From: CADEED01 sp039931065
GTDB lineage: Bacteria > Pseudomonadota > Gammaproteobacteria > Steroidobacterales > Steroidobacteraceae
NCBI GenBank assembly: GCA_039931065.1
Contig: JBDTSP010000010.1
Coordinates: forward strand, 100,552 to 164,551
DNA length: 64,000 nucleotides
Direction of reading: 5' to 3'
The first letter of the stretch is position 1. The number at the start of each line of letters is the position of its first letter. Made by a program: the position numbers and the translations under genes. The notes under the pieces were generated by a model that saw only the letters and a list, made by a program, of their open reading frames with translations, had not been told where the DNA came from and did no database searches. Below are positions 51,290 to 59,714 of this stretch, piece after piece.

Positions 51290-52534
51290 TTGAGCACGAA
51301 TTCCCGTTCGCCTGCATGGCAGGCGTTGAGCCAACCCGACTTCGCCCGTTACGCGTTCGGCCGTCTCGCCGGCACGCTGGCCTGGCAGATGGTCAACGTG
51401 GTGGTCGGCTTCCAGGTATGGAAGCTCACTCGCGATCCGCTCGACCTGGGCTTCATCGGGCTCGCGCAGTTCCTGCCGTTTCTCGCGCTGGTGTTGCCGG
51501 GCGGACAGGTGGCCGACCGCTTCGATCGCCGCACCATCATCGCGTGCGCTTACACCGCGGAACTCACCGGCGCCGCGATCCTGTTGTGGTTCACCCTGTC
51601 GGGCAGCACCCAGGTGAGCATCGTGTTTGGCGCGGTGATGTTGTTAGGCGTGGCACGCGCGTTCTGGGCGCCGGCCGGCCAGGCGATGACGCCCAATCTC
51701 GTCCCCAAACATCTGCTGCCGGGCGCCGTGTCCGCCAATGCGGTGCTGTTCCAGGTCGGAGTGGTCGCGGGTCCCTCGATCGGCGGGGTGTTCGCGATCT
51801 TCGGGTATCACGTCGTGTACGGCATCGCGTGCGCGCTGCTGGCATTCACCGTGCTGATGGTGGCGAACGTCCGGCCGGTGCTGCCACAGCGTTCCGCCGA
51901 GGCGGCGCCGCAGTGGCGCTGGCACAGTGTGCTCGACGGTTTCCGCTTCGTCGTCGCGAAGAAGCCTTTGTTAGGCGCGATCTCGCTCGACCTGTTCGCG
52001 GTGTTGTTCGGCGGCGCCACGGCGCTCCTGCCGGTGTTCGCAACCGACATCCTGCACGTCGACAGCGCGGGGCTGGGTGTGTTGCGCGCGGCGCCGGGAG
52101 TAGGTGCCGCGATCGTGGCGCTGACACTCGGCCTCAAGCCCATTCAACGACATGCCGGCCGCTGGATGTTCGGTGGCGTGGCCGCGTTCGGCGTGGCCAC
52201 CATAATCTTCGGCCTATCTACCAACTTCTGGCTGTCGCTCGCCGTGTTGGCGGTGCTGGGCGCCGGCGACATGGTCAGCGTGTTCGTGCGTCAGCTGCTG
52301 GTGCAACTCGAAACGCCGGATGCGATCCGCGGCCGCGTGAGCGCGGTGAATTCCATGTTCATCGGCGCATCGAACGAACTCGGCGAGTTCGAGTCGGGCG
52401 TCACGGCCAAGTGGCTAGGCACCGTGCGTGCCGTGGTGCTCGGCGGCTTCGCCACACTCATCGTGGTGAGCTCGTACATGAAAATCTTCCCCGAGCTGCG
52501 CAAACTGGACCGCTTCCCCGAACCGAAACACTAA
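51290..52534 (+). CDS. MFS transporter (EntS/MFS_3-type exporter)
   Basis: Membrane protein of 414 residues with about twelve helices. It starts at a TTG (MSTNSRSPAWQALSQPDF); no in-frame ATG is available before helix 1. The motif-A loop appears as GGQVADRFDRRTII, and the second half has an LGLKPIQRHAGRW loop. The layout resembles enterobactin exporter-type MFS_3 proteins, but the cargo is unknown. It is followed at once by a large inverted repeat that could terminate its transcript. Confidence 0.88.
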   Translation: MSTNSRSPAWQALSQPDFARYAFGRLAGTLAWQMVNVVVGFQVWKLTRDPLDLGFIGLAQFLPFLALVLPGGQVADRFDRRTIIACAYTAELTGAAILLWFTLSGSTQVSIVFGAVMLLGVARAFWAPAGQAMTPNLVPKHLLPGAVSANAVLFQVGVVAGPSIGGVFAIFGYHVVYGIACALLAFTVLMVANVRPVLPQRSAEAAPQWRWHSVLDGFRFVVAKKPLLGAISLDLFAVLFGGATALLPVFATDILHVDSAGLGVLRAAPGVGAAIVALTLGLKPIQRHAGRWMFGGVAAFGVATIIFGLSTNFWLSLAVLAVLGAGDMVSVFVRQLLVQLETPDAIRGRVSAVNSMFIGASNELGEFESGVTAKWLGTVRAVVLGGFATLIVVSSYMKIFPELRKLDRFPEPKH

Positions 52535-52543
52535 CGAAGCATT

Positions 52544-52646
52544 AGTGGTGTCAGGCGGGGAAAGTCGGGAAAACGCGCTGCGCAGGTGGCGCGAGTGGGC
52601 TGTCGTCATGAGCGCGTTATCCCGACTTTCCCCGCCTGACACCACT
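52544..52646. repeat. 36-nt near-perfect inverted repeat with 31-nt spacer
   Basis: The left arm 52544-52579 (begins AGTGGTGTCAGGCGGGGAAA) and the right arm 52611-52646 (ends CCCCGCCTGACACCACT) pair at 35 of 36 positions. The spacer is 52580-52610. The element sits 10 bp after the MFS stop and 70 bp before the radical SAM gene. It may be a REP/MITE-type unit; transcribed, it would form a very stable hairpin able to stop transcription. Confidence 0.85.
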
Positions 52647-52716
52647 TCTCCATACAGGTCGACTCAAGCTCTCGAACTGGATTTACGCGCGGCCTGTACA
52701 TAAATACAGTCCACTC

Positions 52717-54255
52717 ATGGCAGGCGCAATCAAAGGTCGGGGTGCGTTGTCACAGCCTCCCGGCCGTTTCGACAAGCTGACCCAAACGCTCGAGCACGAC
52801 GGCTGGTACGAAGACGAAGCGCCCGACAAGCGCGAGACCGTGGTGCTGCCCGAGCCCGCGCGCTCGGTCATCAGCCGCAACAAGTCGCCCGACATCCACT
52901 TCCAGGTGTCGATCAACCCGTATCGAGGCTGCGAACATGGATGTATCTACTGCCTGTCAGGCGAAACGCCGATCCTCATGGCGGACGGCAGCACCCGACT
53001 GCTCGAGGCCCTCAAAGTCGGAGACGCGATATACGGAACCGAGCGGCAAGGCTGGAATCGGCACTACGTGAAAACGCGGGTGTTGGCCCACTGGAGCATC
53101 GACAAGCTCGCGTATCGCGTCACTCTCGAAGACGGCACGACATTGGTCACCGGCGCTGATCACCGCTTCCTCACCGAGCGCGGCTGGAAATTCGTCACCA
53201 GCCCCGAGTCGGGACATGCGCGACGCGAACATCTCGAGATGGGTTGTCGTCTGATGGGCCCCGGCCCCGGCAAAACGGATATCGCCAACGAGGCCGTCAG
53301 AAGTTCAGCGCAACTGGCGGTCAAAAGCATCGAATCGCTCGGCAAAACGCTGCGACTCTTCGACATCACGACCGGCACGGAGGATTTCATCGCCAACGGC
53401 GTGGTCAGCCACAACTGCTACGCCCGCCCGAGCCACGCCTACGTCGGTCTCTCCCCCGGCCTCGATTTCGAAACCAAACTTTTTTACAAAGCCGACGCCG
53501 CAAAGGTGCTGGAATCCGAACTCGCCGCGCCGCGCTACCAGTGCGTGCCGATCATGCTCGGCGCCAACACGGACCCATACCAGCCGCTGGAAAAATCCCT
53601 GCAGGTCACGCGCTCGATCCTCGAAGTGCTGCTGCGCTGCAAGCATCCGGTAACCATTACAACGAAAGGCGCGCTGGTGGCGCGCGACGTCGACCTGCTC
53701 GCGCAATTCGCGCGCGACGGCCTCACGCGAGTCATGTTCAGCATTCCGACCCTCGACGACGACATGAAACGCGTGCTCGAACCGCGCGCGGCCGCGGCCG
53801 GCGCGCGGCTCAAGGCGATGCGGGTGCTGGCGGATGCAGGCGTGCCGGTAGGAGTGCTGGTTGCGCCCATCATCCCGGTGCTCACCGAACACGAAATCGA
53901 AGCGGTGCTCGAGGCCAGCCGCGAGGCGGGCGCAACCATTGCGGGTTACACCGTGCTGCGCCTGCCCTGGGAGGTGAAGGATCTGTTCCGCGAATGGCTG
54001 GCTGAGCATTTCCCCGAGCGCGCCGCGCACGTGATGTCGATCGTGCGCAGCATGCGCGGCGAACGCGACAACGACCCCGATTTCGGGACTCGCATGCAGG
54101 CCACCGGCCCGGTGGCGCAGCTGATCCGCCAGCGCTTCCAGCTCGCGGTGCGGCGCCTCGGATTTGTCGCCGACCGGAGAAATCTGCTGCCGACGAATCT
54201 TTTTCAGCCTCCGCGACGTACTCACCCACAGATGTCTCTCGATTTACCGTTATAA
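52717..54255 (+). CDS. PA0069-family radical SAM protein interrupted by a mini-intein
   Basis: Radical SAM enzyme related to the PA0069/Rv2578c (SplB-like) group. The precursor has 512 residues; removal of residues 79-233 leaves a 357-residue host protein of normal family length. The Fe-S motif reads GCEHGCIY, then the intein, then CYARPSHAYVGLSPGLDFE, so splicing rebuilds the CxxxCxxC cluster site with Cys234 as the third ligand. Downstream segments (PIMLGANTDPYQPLEKSLQ, TITTKGALVARDVDLL) are typical. The substrate is unknown; a link to nucleic-acid repair is only by SplB resemblance. Without splicing the enzyme should be inactive. Confidence 0.92.
   Translation: MAGAIKGRGALSQPPGRFDKLTQTLEHDGWYEDEAPDKRETVVLPEPARSVISRNKSPDIHFQVSINPYRGCEHGCIYCLSGETPILMADGSTRLLEALKVGDAIYGTERQGWNRHYVKTRVLAHWSIDKLAYRVTLEDGTTLVTGADHRFLTERGWKFVTSPESGHARREHLEMGCRLMGPGPGKTDIANEAVRSSAQLAVKSIESLGKTLRLFDITTGTEDFIANGVVSHNCYARPSHAYVGLSPGLDFETKLFYKADAAKVLESELAAPRYQCVPIMLGANTDPYQPLEKSLQVTRSILEVLLRCKHPVTITTKGALVARDVDLLAQFARDGLTRVMFSIPTLDDDMKRVLEPRAAAAGARLKAMRVLADAGVPVGVLVAPIIPVLTEHEIEAVLEASREAGATIAGYTVLRLPWEVKDLFREWLAEHFPERAAHVMSIVRSMRGERDNDPDFGTRMQATGPVAQLIRQRFQLAVRRLGFVADRRNLLPTNLFQPPRRTHPQMSLDLPL
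52951..53415 (+). mobile_element. Mini-intein (155 aa) in the radical SAM cluster motif
   Basis: It encodes residues 79-233 of the precursor. Block A starts with the nucleophile Cys79 (CLSGETPILMADGSTR), block B is TTLVTGADHRFLTERGWK, block F is LFDITTGTEDFIANG and block G ends VVSHN before Cys+1. All splicing residues (Cys1, block-B His, penultimate His, terminal Asn, Cys+1) are present. No LAGLIDADG or HNH endonuclease lies in the short linker at about 165-205, so it is a splicing-only mini-intein. The surrounding extein frame is uninterrupted. Confidence 0.9.
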
Positions 54256-54381
54256 CTTCGCTGGGCCGACGTTAAGTTGGGAACCACGATGCAGCGCCCG
54301 CGGTCACAAAGTGACGATGCTGCAACGTGGCATACTCGCCGCGCCCATCGACATCCCACATCTCGTCCTGGGAGAAGGTCC

Positions 54382-55077
54382 ATGAAACGCGCCATCCGCA
54401 TGACTTCCGTATGTTTGGGAGTTCTCTCGTTCGGTGTTTGGGCCAGCGGATGCATGCAGGCGCGCATCGAAGAATCACGCGAACTGGCCACACCTCTCGC
54501 CAAGGGCGAGCGCGTCGTCATCCTCGCCAAGCCGCAAATTGAAGGTGCCGGCGCGGAAGATGACTTCATGGATTGCGTCGGCGAAGGCATGGACGGCGGC
54601 CGCAATGGCATCGCCATTCACGACAACAACGATTTCGTCGACCAGATGTTCCCCTGGTTCGAACCGAGCACCGCGCCCGCCCGGCCGGAGGCCATGAGCG
54701 CGTTGCTGGCCCGCCCCGGCGTTGCAGAGCAGGTCTCCCGGACCGGCGTGCGTTATGTAGTCTGGCTCGACGGCAGCACTCGCAAGATCGACGGCGGCGG
54801 CTCGCTCGCCTGCGGTGCGGCGCCCGGCGGGGCCGGTTGCATCGGCTTCGGCTGGTGGGAAAAAGAATCGGCCTACGAAGCCACCATCTGGGATCTGAAA
54901 CAGGCCAAGTCGGCCGGTAGCGTTGGCACCAACGTAACTGGAACTTCCGCCATCGTCGGGGCCATAGTTCCTTTGCCTTTCATCGCGCGCGTCCAGGCGA
55001 CGGCATGTAATCGCATGTCGAACCAGCTGCGCAGCTTTTTCTCGGGAACCGACGCTATCCCCGCCGGTACCCACTAG
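54382..55077 (+). CDS. Putative lipoprotein of the kinase/FHA cluster
   Basis: Lipoprotein of 231 residues. The start at 54382 follows a GGGAGAAGG ribosome-binding site and opens into a signal peptide with lipobox WASGC. The mature part has LAKGERVVILAKPQ, a FMDCVGEGM segment, YVVWLDGSTRKIDGGG and a C-terminal hydrophobic patch (AIVGAIVPLPFIARVQA). I do not recognise the family. It is the first of eight co-directional genes reaching the window end. A short GTCAC-AAA-GTGAC hairpin lies about 70 bp upstream. Confidence 0.7.
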   Translation: MKRAIRMTSVCLGVLSFGVWASGCMQARIEESRELATPLAKGERVVILAKPQIEGAGAEDDFMDCVGEGMDGGRNGIAIHDNNDFVDQMFPWFEPSTAPARPEAMSALLARPGVAEQVSRTGVRYVVWLDGSTRKIDGGGSLACGAAPGGAGCIGFGWWEKESAYEATIWDLKQAKSAGSVGTNVTGTSAIVGAIVPLPFIARVQATACNRMSNQLRSFFSGTDAIPAGTH

Positions 55078-55100
55078 TCACGAATCTGCAGGAGGTTCGA

Positions 55101-55988
55101 ATGCGCACCTTTAATGTGATCAGCGTTGCCGTCGTGGCAGCGGTGCTCGTGGGCTGCGCTTCAACCAGCAGTGGTGGTGGTGGCGGCGGAGGCGGAATGC
55201 CGAGCCCTCCTTCCGGCGGTGGCGGCATGCCATCCGGCGGCGGTGGTGGCGAAAGCGGCGGATCCCCGAGCGGCGGAATGCCCGGTGGAATGCCAGGCGG
55301 CGGAATGCCTGGCGGCAGCAGCGGTATGCCCGGGATGCCCGGCGAGAGTGGCTCACCCTCGAGTTCAATGCCCGGTCTCCCCGGCGAATCTGGCGACGGC
55401 AAGTCCGGCGATTCGAGCAGCGGTTCGAAGTCGGGTGACGGTGCGAGCGGAGAGTCCGGTGGCAAGGAGGGTGGCAGCAAGGACGGCAAGTCCGGCAGCG
55501 CATCTCCCGACGGCCCCGGCGGTGCGCAGACCTCCGACGAGCGCCGTCAGTCCGGCGAGAAGAGCCTCGATGACTCGCTCGGCGATTTCGACAAGACGCT
55601 GAAGAAAGAACAGGAACGCGTCGCGAAAGAACGCGACGCGAAGGGCCAGGGCAGCGCCGAAGGTGAAGGCGACGGCGGTTCGTCCTCCGGCAGCGATTCC
55701 GGCGCGGGTGCCGGTGGTTCGCCCGGCGGCCGCGAAGGCGATCTGAAATCCGAAGGCGGCAGCGCCGGCGGCGAGAAGAGCGGCGGCGAGAGCAGTTCGA
55801 ACGCGTCTAACAAGAGTGGCAAGTCCATCGGCGGCGGCGGCGGCGGTGGTGGCGGTCCGCAGACCAGCGGCAACGACGACGACATCGTCGCGCGGCGCCT
55901 GCGGAAGGCCGCCGAAGAAGAAACCGATCCGGAGCTGAAAGAACGTCTCTGGAAGGAATACAACGACTACAAGAAGTCGGCGAAATGA
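55101..55988 (+). CDS. Gly/Ser-rich low-complexity lipoprotein
   Basis: Lipoprotein of 295 residues, lipobox VLVGC at about residues 15-19. Residues 23-240 are low complexity: runs of Gly, GGMPGG-type repeats, then SGDGKSGDSSSGSKSGDG. A charged segment (SLGDFDKTLKKEQERVAKER) and a charged C-terminal helix (RRLRKAAEEETDPELKER) frame a second Gly-rich linker. It has no catalytic features and looks like a flexible surface tether or spacer. It begins 23 bp after the previous lipoprotein gene, behind an AGGAGG site. Confidence 0.72.
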   Translation: MRTFNVISVAVVAAVLVGCASTSSGGGGGGGGMPSPPSGGGGMPSGGGGGESGGSPSGGMPGGMPGGGMPGGSSGMPGMPGESGSPSSSMPGLPGESGDGKSGDSSSGSKSGDGASGESGGKEGGSKDGKSGSASPDGPGGAQTSDERRQSGEKSLDDSLGDFDKTLKKEQERVAKERDAKGQGSAEGEGDGGSSSGSDSGAGAGGSPGGREGDLKSEGGSAGGEKSGGESSSNASNKSGKSIGGGGGGGGGPQTSGNDDDIVARRLRKAAEEETDPELKERLWKEYNDYKKSAK

Positions 55989-56005
55989 AGTCTTGAGGTG
56001 ATGTC

Positions 56006-57295
56006 ATGACCAACAAACTGCTTGCAGGGGCGGCGCTGGCAGCATCGATGCTGCTCGCCGCGTGTGTCACGAGCGAAACCAGGCCCGTCCCGAAAATCGT
56101 GCCCAAGCAGGCCACGGTGCACATCCCCGAGGCCGAGCTGCTCGACGTCGGCATCCGCGTGTTCGATCCGGGCATTCCGAAGAATCTCGAAGCCGACGAA
56201 GAAGCCCTCGCCAAGAAACGTATCTATCCCGATCTGCGCAAGGCTGAAGCGCGCTACATTCCAACACTGCTGCGAGAGACGCTCGAGTCCACGGCGCAGT
56301 GGGGCGCGGTGCGCGTCATTCCGAACACCGCCGATTTCGTCGATGTCATCGTCACCGGCCAGCTGATCGATTCCAACGGCGGATTTCTTGCGGTCGACGT
56401 CACCGCGACCGACGCCGCCGGCCGCGTCTGGATCAAGGACCGCCGCTACGACAGCCTGGTCGATCTCGGCGCGTACAAGACCACCGCGTCGATGAAGGCG
56501 CGCGATCCGTTTCAGAACATCTACTCGGAAATCGCCAACGATCTGGTGACTGCGCGTGACCTGCTGACGGCGCTCGATCGCGAGAACATCCGCAAGGTCG
56601 CAGCGCTGCGATTTGCCGCGGACCTCGCGCCGGAAGCGATGGCGGGCATGACGGCCAAGGATTCCAAGGGCGTCACGCAGGTAGTCAGACTGCCGGCCGA
56701 TGGAGACCCGACTCTCGGCCGCATCGAGAAGATCCGCGAACGCGACACCGCGGTGGTCGACACCGTCAACGATTACTACGCAAGTTTCCACGACTCGATG
56801 GAAGACTCCTACGGCAGCTGGCGGCAGACAAGCTTCACGGAGCTCGAGAAAGAGATGCGCGCCAAGTCGAGCGCCCGCACGCGCACGGTGCTCGGCGCAG
56901 CCGCGCTCATCGCCAGCATCTTCGCGCCCAACAGCTGCGGCGGTTACGACTACAACTGCCGTCGCATCGAGAACGCCGCGCGCCAGGCCGGTACGCTCGG
57001 CGGCATCGCCGCCGTCCTTTCGGGCATGAAAAAGTACGCCGACGCGCGCACCCACGCCGATGCGCTGAAGGAGCTCACACTGAGCTTCCAGTCGGAAGTC
57101 GCGCCGCAGGTGGTCGAAGTCGAAGGCCATACGCTGCGCCTGACCGGCACAGCGGAAGACCAGTATCGCGAGTGGCGGAAGCTGCTCAAGCAGCTCTATC
57201 TCGAGGAGACGGGTGCCGCGGCTGCGCCGCCGCCCGCGGCTCCTGCTCCGGCCACCACTACGGCGACCAGCAACGTCAAGCCTCCTTCAAGTTAA
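56006..57295 (+). CDS. Putative lipoprotein of the kinase/FHA cluster (429 aa)
   Basis: Lipoprotein with lipobox LLAAC at about residues 16-20. The body has a conserved-looking start (IPEAELLDVGIRVFDPGIP), a beta-rich part (VIVTGQLIDSNGGFLAVDVT), a KIRERDTAVVDTVNDYYASF helix, one hydrophobic segment (VLGAAALIASIFAP) and a C-terminal Ala/Pro-rich tail. Two cysteines sit in SCGGYDYNC. I do not recognise the family. It lies 17 bp after the Gly-rich lipoprotein gene and 25 bp before the kinase gene, so co-transcription is likely. Confidence 0.7.
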   Translation: MTNKLLAGAALAASMLLAACVTSETRPVPKIVPKQATVHIPEAELLDVGIRVFDPGIPKNLEADEEALAKKRIYPDLRKAEARYIPTLLRETLESTAQWGAVRVIPNTADFVDVIVTGQLIDSNGGFLAVDVTATDAAGRVWIKDRRYDSLVDLGAYKTTASMKARDPFQNIYSEIANDLVTARDLLTALDRENIRKVAALRFAADLAPEAMAGMTAKDSKGVTQVVRLPADGDPTLGRIEKIRERDTAVVDTVNDYYASFHDSMEDSYGSWRQTSFTELEKEMRAKSSARTRTVLGAAALIASIFAPNSCGGYDYNCRRIENAARQAGTLGGIAAVLSGMKKYADARTHADALKELTLSFQSEVAPQVVEVEGHTLRLTGTAEDQYREWRKLLKQLYLEETGAAAAPPPAAPAPATTTATSNVKPPSS

Positions 57296-57320
57296 TTAGT
57301 TAGTCGCCCCAAGACGACCT

Positions 57321-59702
57321 GTGACAAACCAGAACCAGGCCGGCACCAAGCTGTGCGGCCGCTTCGTGCTCATCGAGAAACTCGGCGCCGGCGGATACGG
57401 CGAGGTGTGGCGTGCGCGAGACGAAATACGCGACACCGAACTCGCGGTAAAAATCCTCTACGCCCAGTTCGCGAATTCCGAACCCGCCTGGGAAGTGTTC
57501 CTGCGCGAATTCACACTGACCGCGCGGCTCAACCACCCGGGCGTTCTGCGGGTCTTCGAGCCGGTGCGCGGACCCGATGCAACCGTGCTGCCGATGGTGC
57601 TCGCGGGTGGCGGCGACCTGCGGCAGATGCGCGGTGCCGCGTACACCAAGATACTGCCGCTGCTCATCGACATCGCCGCCGCGCTCGAACATGCGCACGC
57701 GCGGCGCATCGTGCATCGCGACCTCAAGCCTTCGAACATCCTGCTCGACAATGTAGGCCGTCCGCTGCTGGCGGATTTCGGCGCCGGCGCCTCGGAAGGC
57801 GACAACACTTCGGGCCCTCCCGGTTCGCCGTTTTCGGCGAGCCCGCAGCAGCTTTCGGGCGAGCCGGCGCGTCCGGCGGATGACATCTACGGTCTCGGTG
57901 CGCTGGCCTACGAGTTGCTGTCGGGTTACCCGCCTTTCTACCCGGCCTTCGATGCGAAGCGGATCGCCACCGAGCCGGTGCCCAGGCTCAAGTCCGTCAA
58001 ACCGATTCCGCCGCGGCTCGAACTACTCGTGTCGTGGTTGCTGGCGAAGCAGGGACGCGAGCGCCCGCCATCGATGCGCCACGTGGCCGATGAAATGAAC
58101 GCGGTGTTGCAGGACACGCTTGGCCTCGACAACGCACCGGCCGAAACGGACACGCAGACCGAAGCGGCCATTCTCGGCGCGGCCGCCGACAACCTGACTC
58201 CCGCGGTCATGGCCGAAGATTCGCTGCCGCCGATGAGCACGGTGCGCGAGCTCGAAGAGATCGACCCCGGCATGTTGCCGCAGGTCGATGAATTACGTGC
58301 GCAGGTGGTGCGCGAGCAGCGCTCGCGCAATCGCCGCCGCGGCTGGACCATTGCCGCCGTGCTGGTATGCGCCGCGGTTGGCGTCGCGCTGCTGCTGCCC
58401 AAGCTCGCGAGCCAGCAGAAAGTGGACCTCGCCACTCTCAACGTGCCGGCCGGCCCGACCGACGCCGATGTGGCCGCGGAAAAACGTGCCACCGAACTCG
58501 CCGACAAACACAACGAGCTCGGCAAACGCGTGCTCGAACTCGACTCCCGCGCCGCCGCGCAGTGGGGCGGGGCCGATTTCGCCGCGGTTCGCAAGTCGCT
58601 CGACGACATCGGCGGCCTGCTCGAGCGCCGGAAATACGCCGATGCCGAAGCGCCCCTGGCCACGCTCGAAAAGACACTCACCGAAATCGAAGCGCGCGTG
58701 CCAGCCGCGCTGGCGGCGCAATTGTCGGAAGGAAGTCGCGCGCTGACCGCGGGCGAGTTCGAAAATGCGCGGCAGGCGTACGAGACCGCGCTCAAGATCG
58801 AAACGATCAACCAGGAAGCGACCGAGGGGCTCGCCAAGGTTGCGGCGGCGAGCGGTGTGTTGCCGACGCTGGTCGACGCGGAGAACGCCGAAAACGCCAA
58901 GGATCTGCAGAAGGCGCAAACGCTGTTCGCGGATGTGCTCAAGCGCAACCCGGGCAACACCGCCGCCACCGAAGGCCTGGCGCGTGTGCGCCGTGCGACG
59001 GCCGAAAACGAATTCAACGCCGAACTGGGCGCCGGCCTCGCCGCGCTGAACGGCGGACGCCTCGCCGAGGCGCGCACCCATCTCGAAGCCGCGCGCCGGC
59101 TGCGCCCGGACAGCGGCGAAGTGGGCGCGGCGCTGCAGCGCGTGGGTGATACCGGCGTCGGCCGCAGCATCGCCGACGAAGAGCAACGCGCCGCCAGTCT
59201 GGCCGCCCAGGAGCGCTGGGCCGAAGCACAGGCGATCTACGACGAAGCGCTGGCCCGCGATCCCTCGCTGCAGTTCGCGATCGCCGGCCGCGCCGCGGTG
59301 GCGCCGCGTGCGGAACTCGGCAAGCGGTTACAGGGACTTATAGACAAGCCGGACCGCCTCGCGGAAGACAACGTGCGTGTCGACGCCGAACAGCTGCTGG
59401 TACGCGCGCGGGCGCAGCCGCAAGGGCCGGTGATCCGCTCGCAGGTGCAGCGCCTGGAACTGTTGCTGCCTACATTCAATCAACCCGTAATGCTCGCGCT
59501 CGAATCCGACAATGCCACGGAAGTCGCCATCCAGCGGGTGGGCTTCCTCGGCGCCTTCGAAAAGCGCCAGGTCGAGCTCAAGCCTGGCAGATACACCGTG
59601 ACGGGAAAGCGCAGTGGTTTTCGTGACGTGCGCCGCGAGATCACCGTTTCGCCGGGCGAGTCCCAGCAGATCATCGTGATTCGCTGCCTCGAACCGATCT
59701 GA
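57321..59702 (+). CDS. Transmembrane Ser/Thr protein kinase with TPR-like periplasmic part
   Basis: Eukaryotic-type kinase of 793 residues from a GTG start. The kinase domain covers about 15-265: P-loop GAGGYG (22-27), Lys44 in AVKIL, HRDLKPSN (132-139) and DFG (152-154), all intact. One membrane helix is at 341-360. The outside part has repeated helical TPR-like segments (about 395-640) with AxxxYExAL-type repeats, and ends in a PEGA-like beta domain (about 715-790). It probably phosphorylates the FHA partners encoded downstream. No phosphatase is seen in the window. Confidence 0.9.
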   Translation: MTNQNQAGTKLCGRFVLIEKLGAGGYGEVWRARDEIRDTELAVKILYAQFANSEPAWEVFLREFTLTARLNHPGVLRVFEPVRGPDATVLPMVLAGGGDLRQMRGAAYTKILPLLIDIAAALEHAHARRIVHRDLKPSNILLDNVGRPLLADFGAGASEGDNTSGPPGSPFSASPQQLSGEPARPADDIYGLGALAYELLSGYPPFYPAFDAKRIATEPVPRLKSVKPIPPRLELLVSWLLAKQGRERPPSMRHVADEMNAVLQDTLGLDNAPAETDTQTEAAILGAAADNLTPAVMAEDSLPPMSTVRELEEIDPGMLPQVDELRAQVVREQRSRNRRRGWTIAAVLVCAAVGVALLLPKLASQQKVDLATLNVPAGPTDADVAAEKRATELADKHNELGKRVLELDSRAAAQWGGADFAAVRKSLDDIGGLLERRKYADAEAPLATLEKTLTEIEARVPAALAAQLSEGSRALTAGEFENARQAYETALKIETINQEATEGLAKVAAASGVLPTLVDAENAENAKDLQKAQTLFADVLKRNPGNTAATEGLARVRRATAENEFNAELGAGLAALNGGRLAEARTHLEAARRLRPDSGEVGAALQRVGDTGVGRSIADEEQRAASLAAQERWAEAQAIYDEALARDPSLQFAIAGRAAVAPRAELGKRLQGLIDKPDRLAEDNVRVDAEQLLVRARAQPQGPVIRSQVQRLELLLPTFNQPVMLALESDNATEVAIQRVGFLGAFEKRQVELKPGRYTVTGKRSGFRDVRREITVSPGESQQIIVIRCLEPI

Positions 59703-59714
59703 CAATCTGACGAC

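Noticed and set aside
54302..54320. GTCAC-AAA-GTGAC as a possible matS-like chromosome-organisation site
   Set aside because: The half-sites are in the opposite order to the enterobacterial matS consensus; treated as a simple short hairpin.
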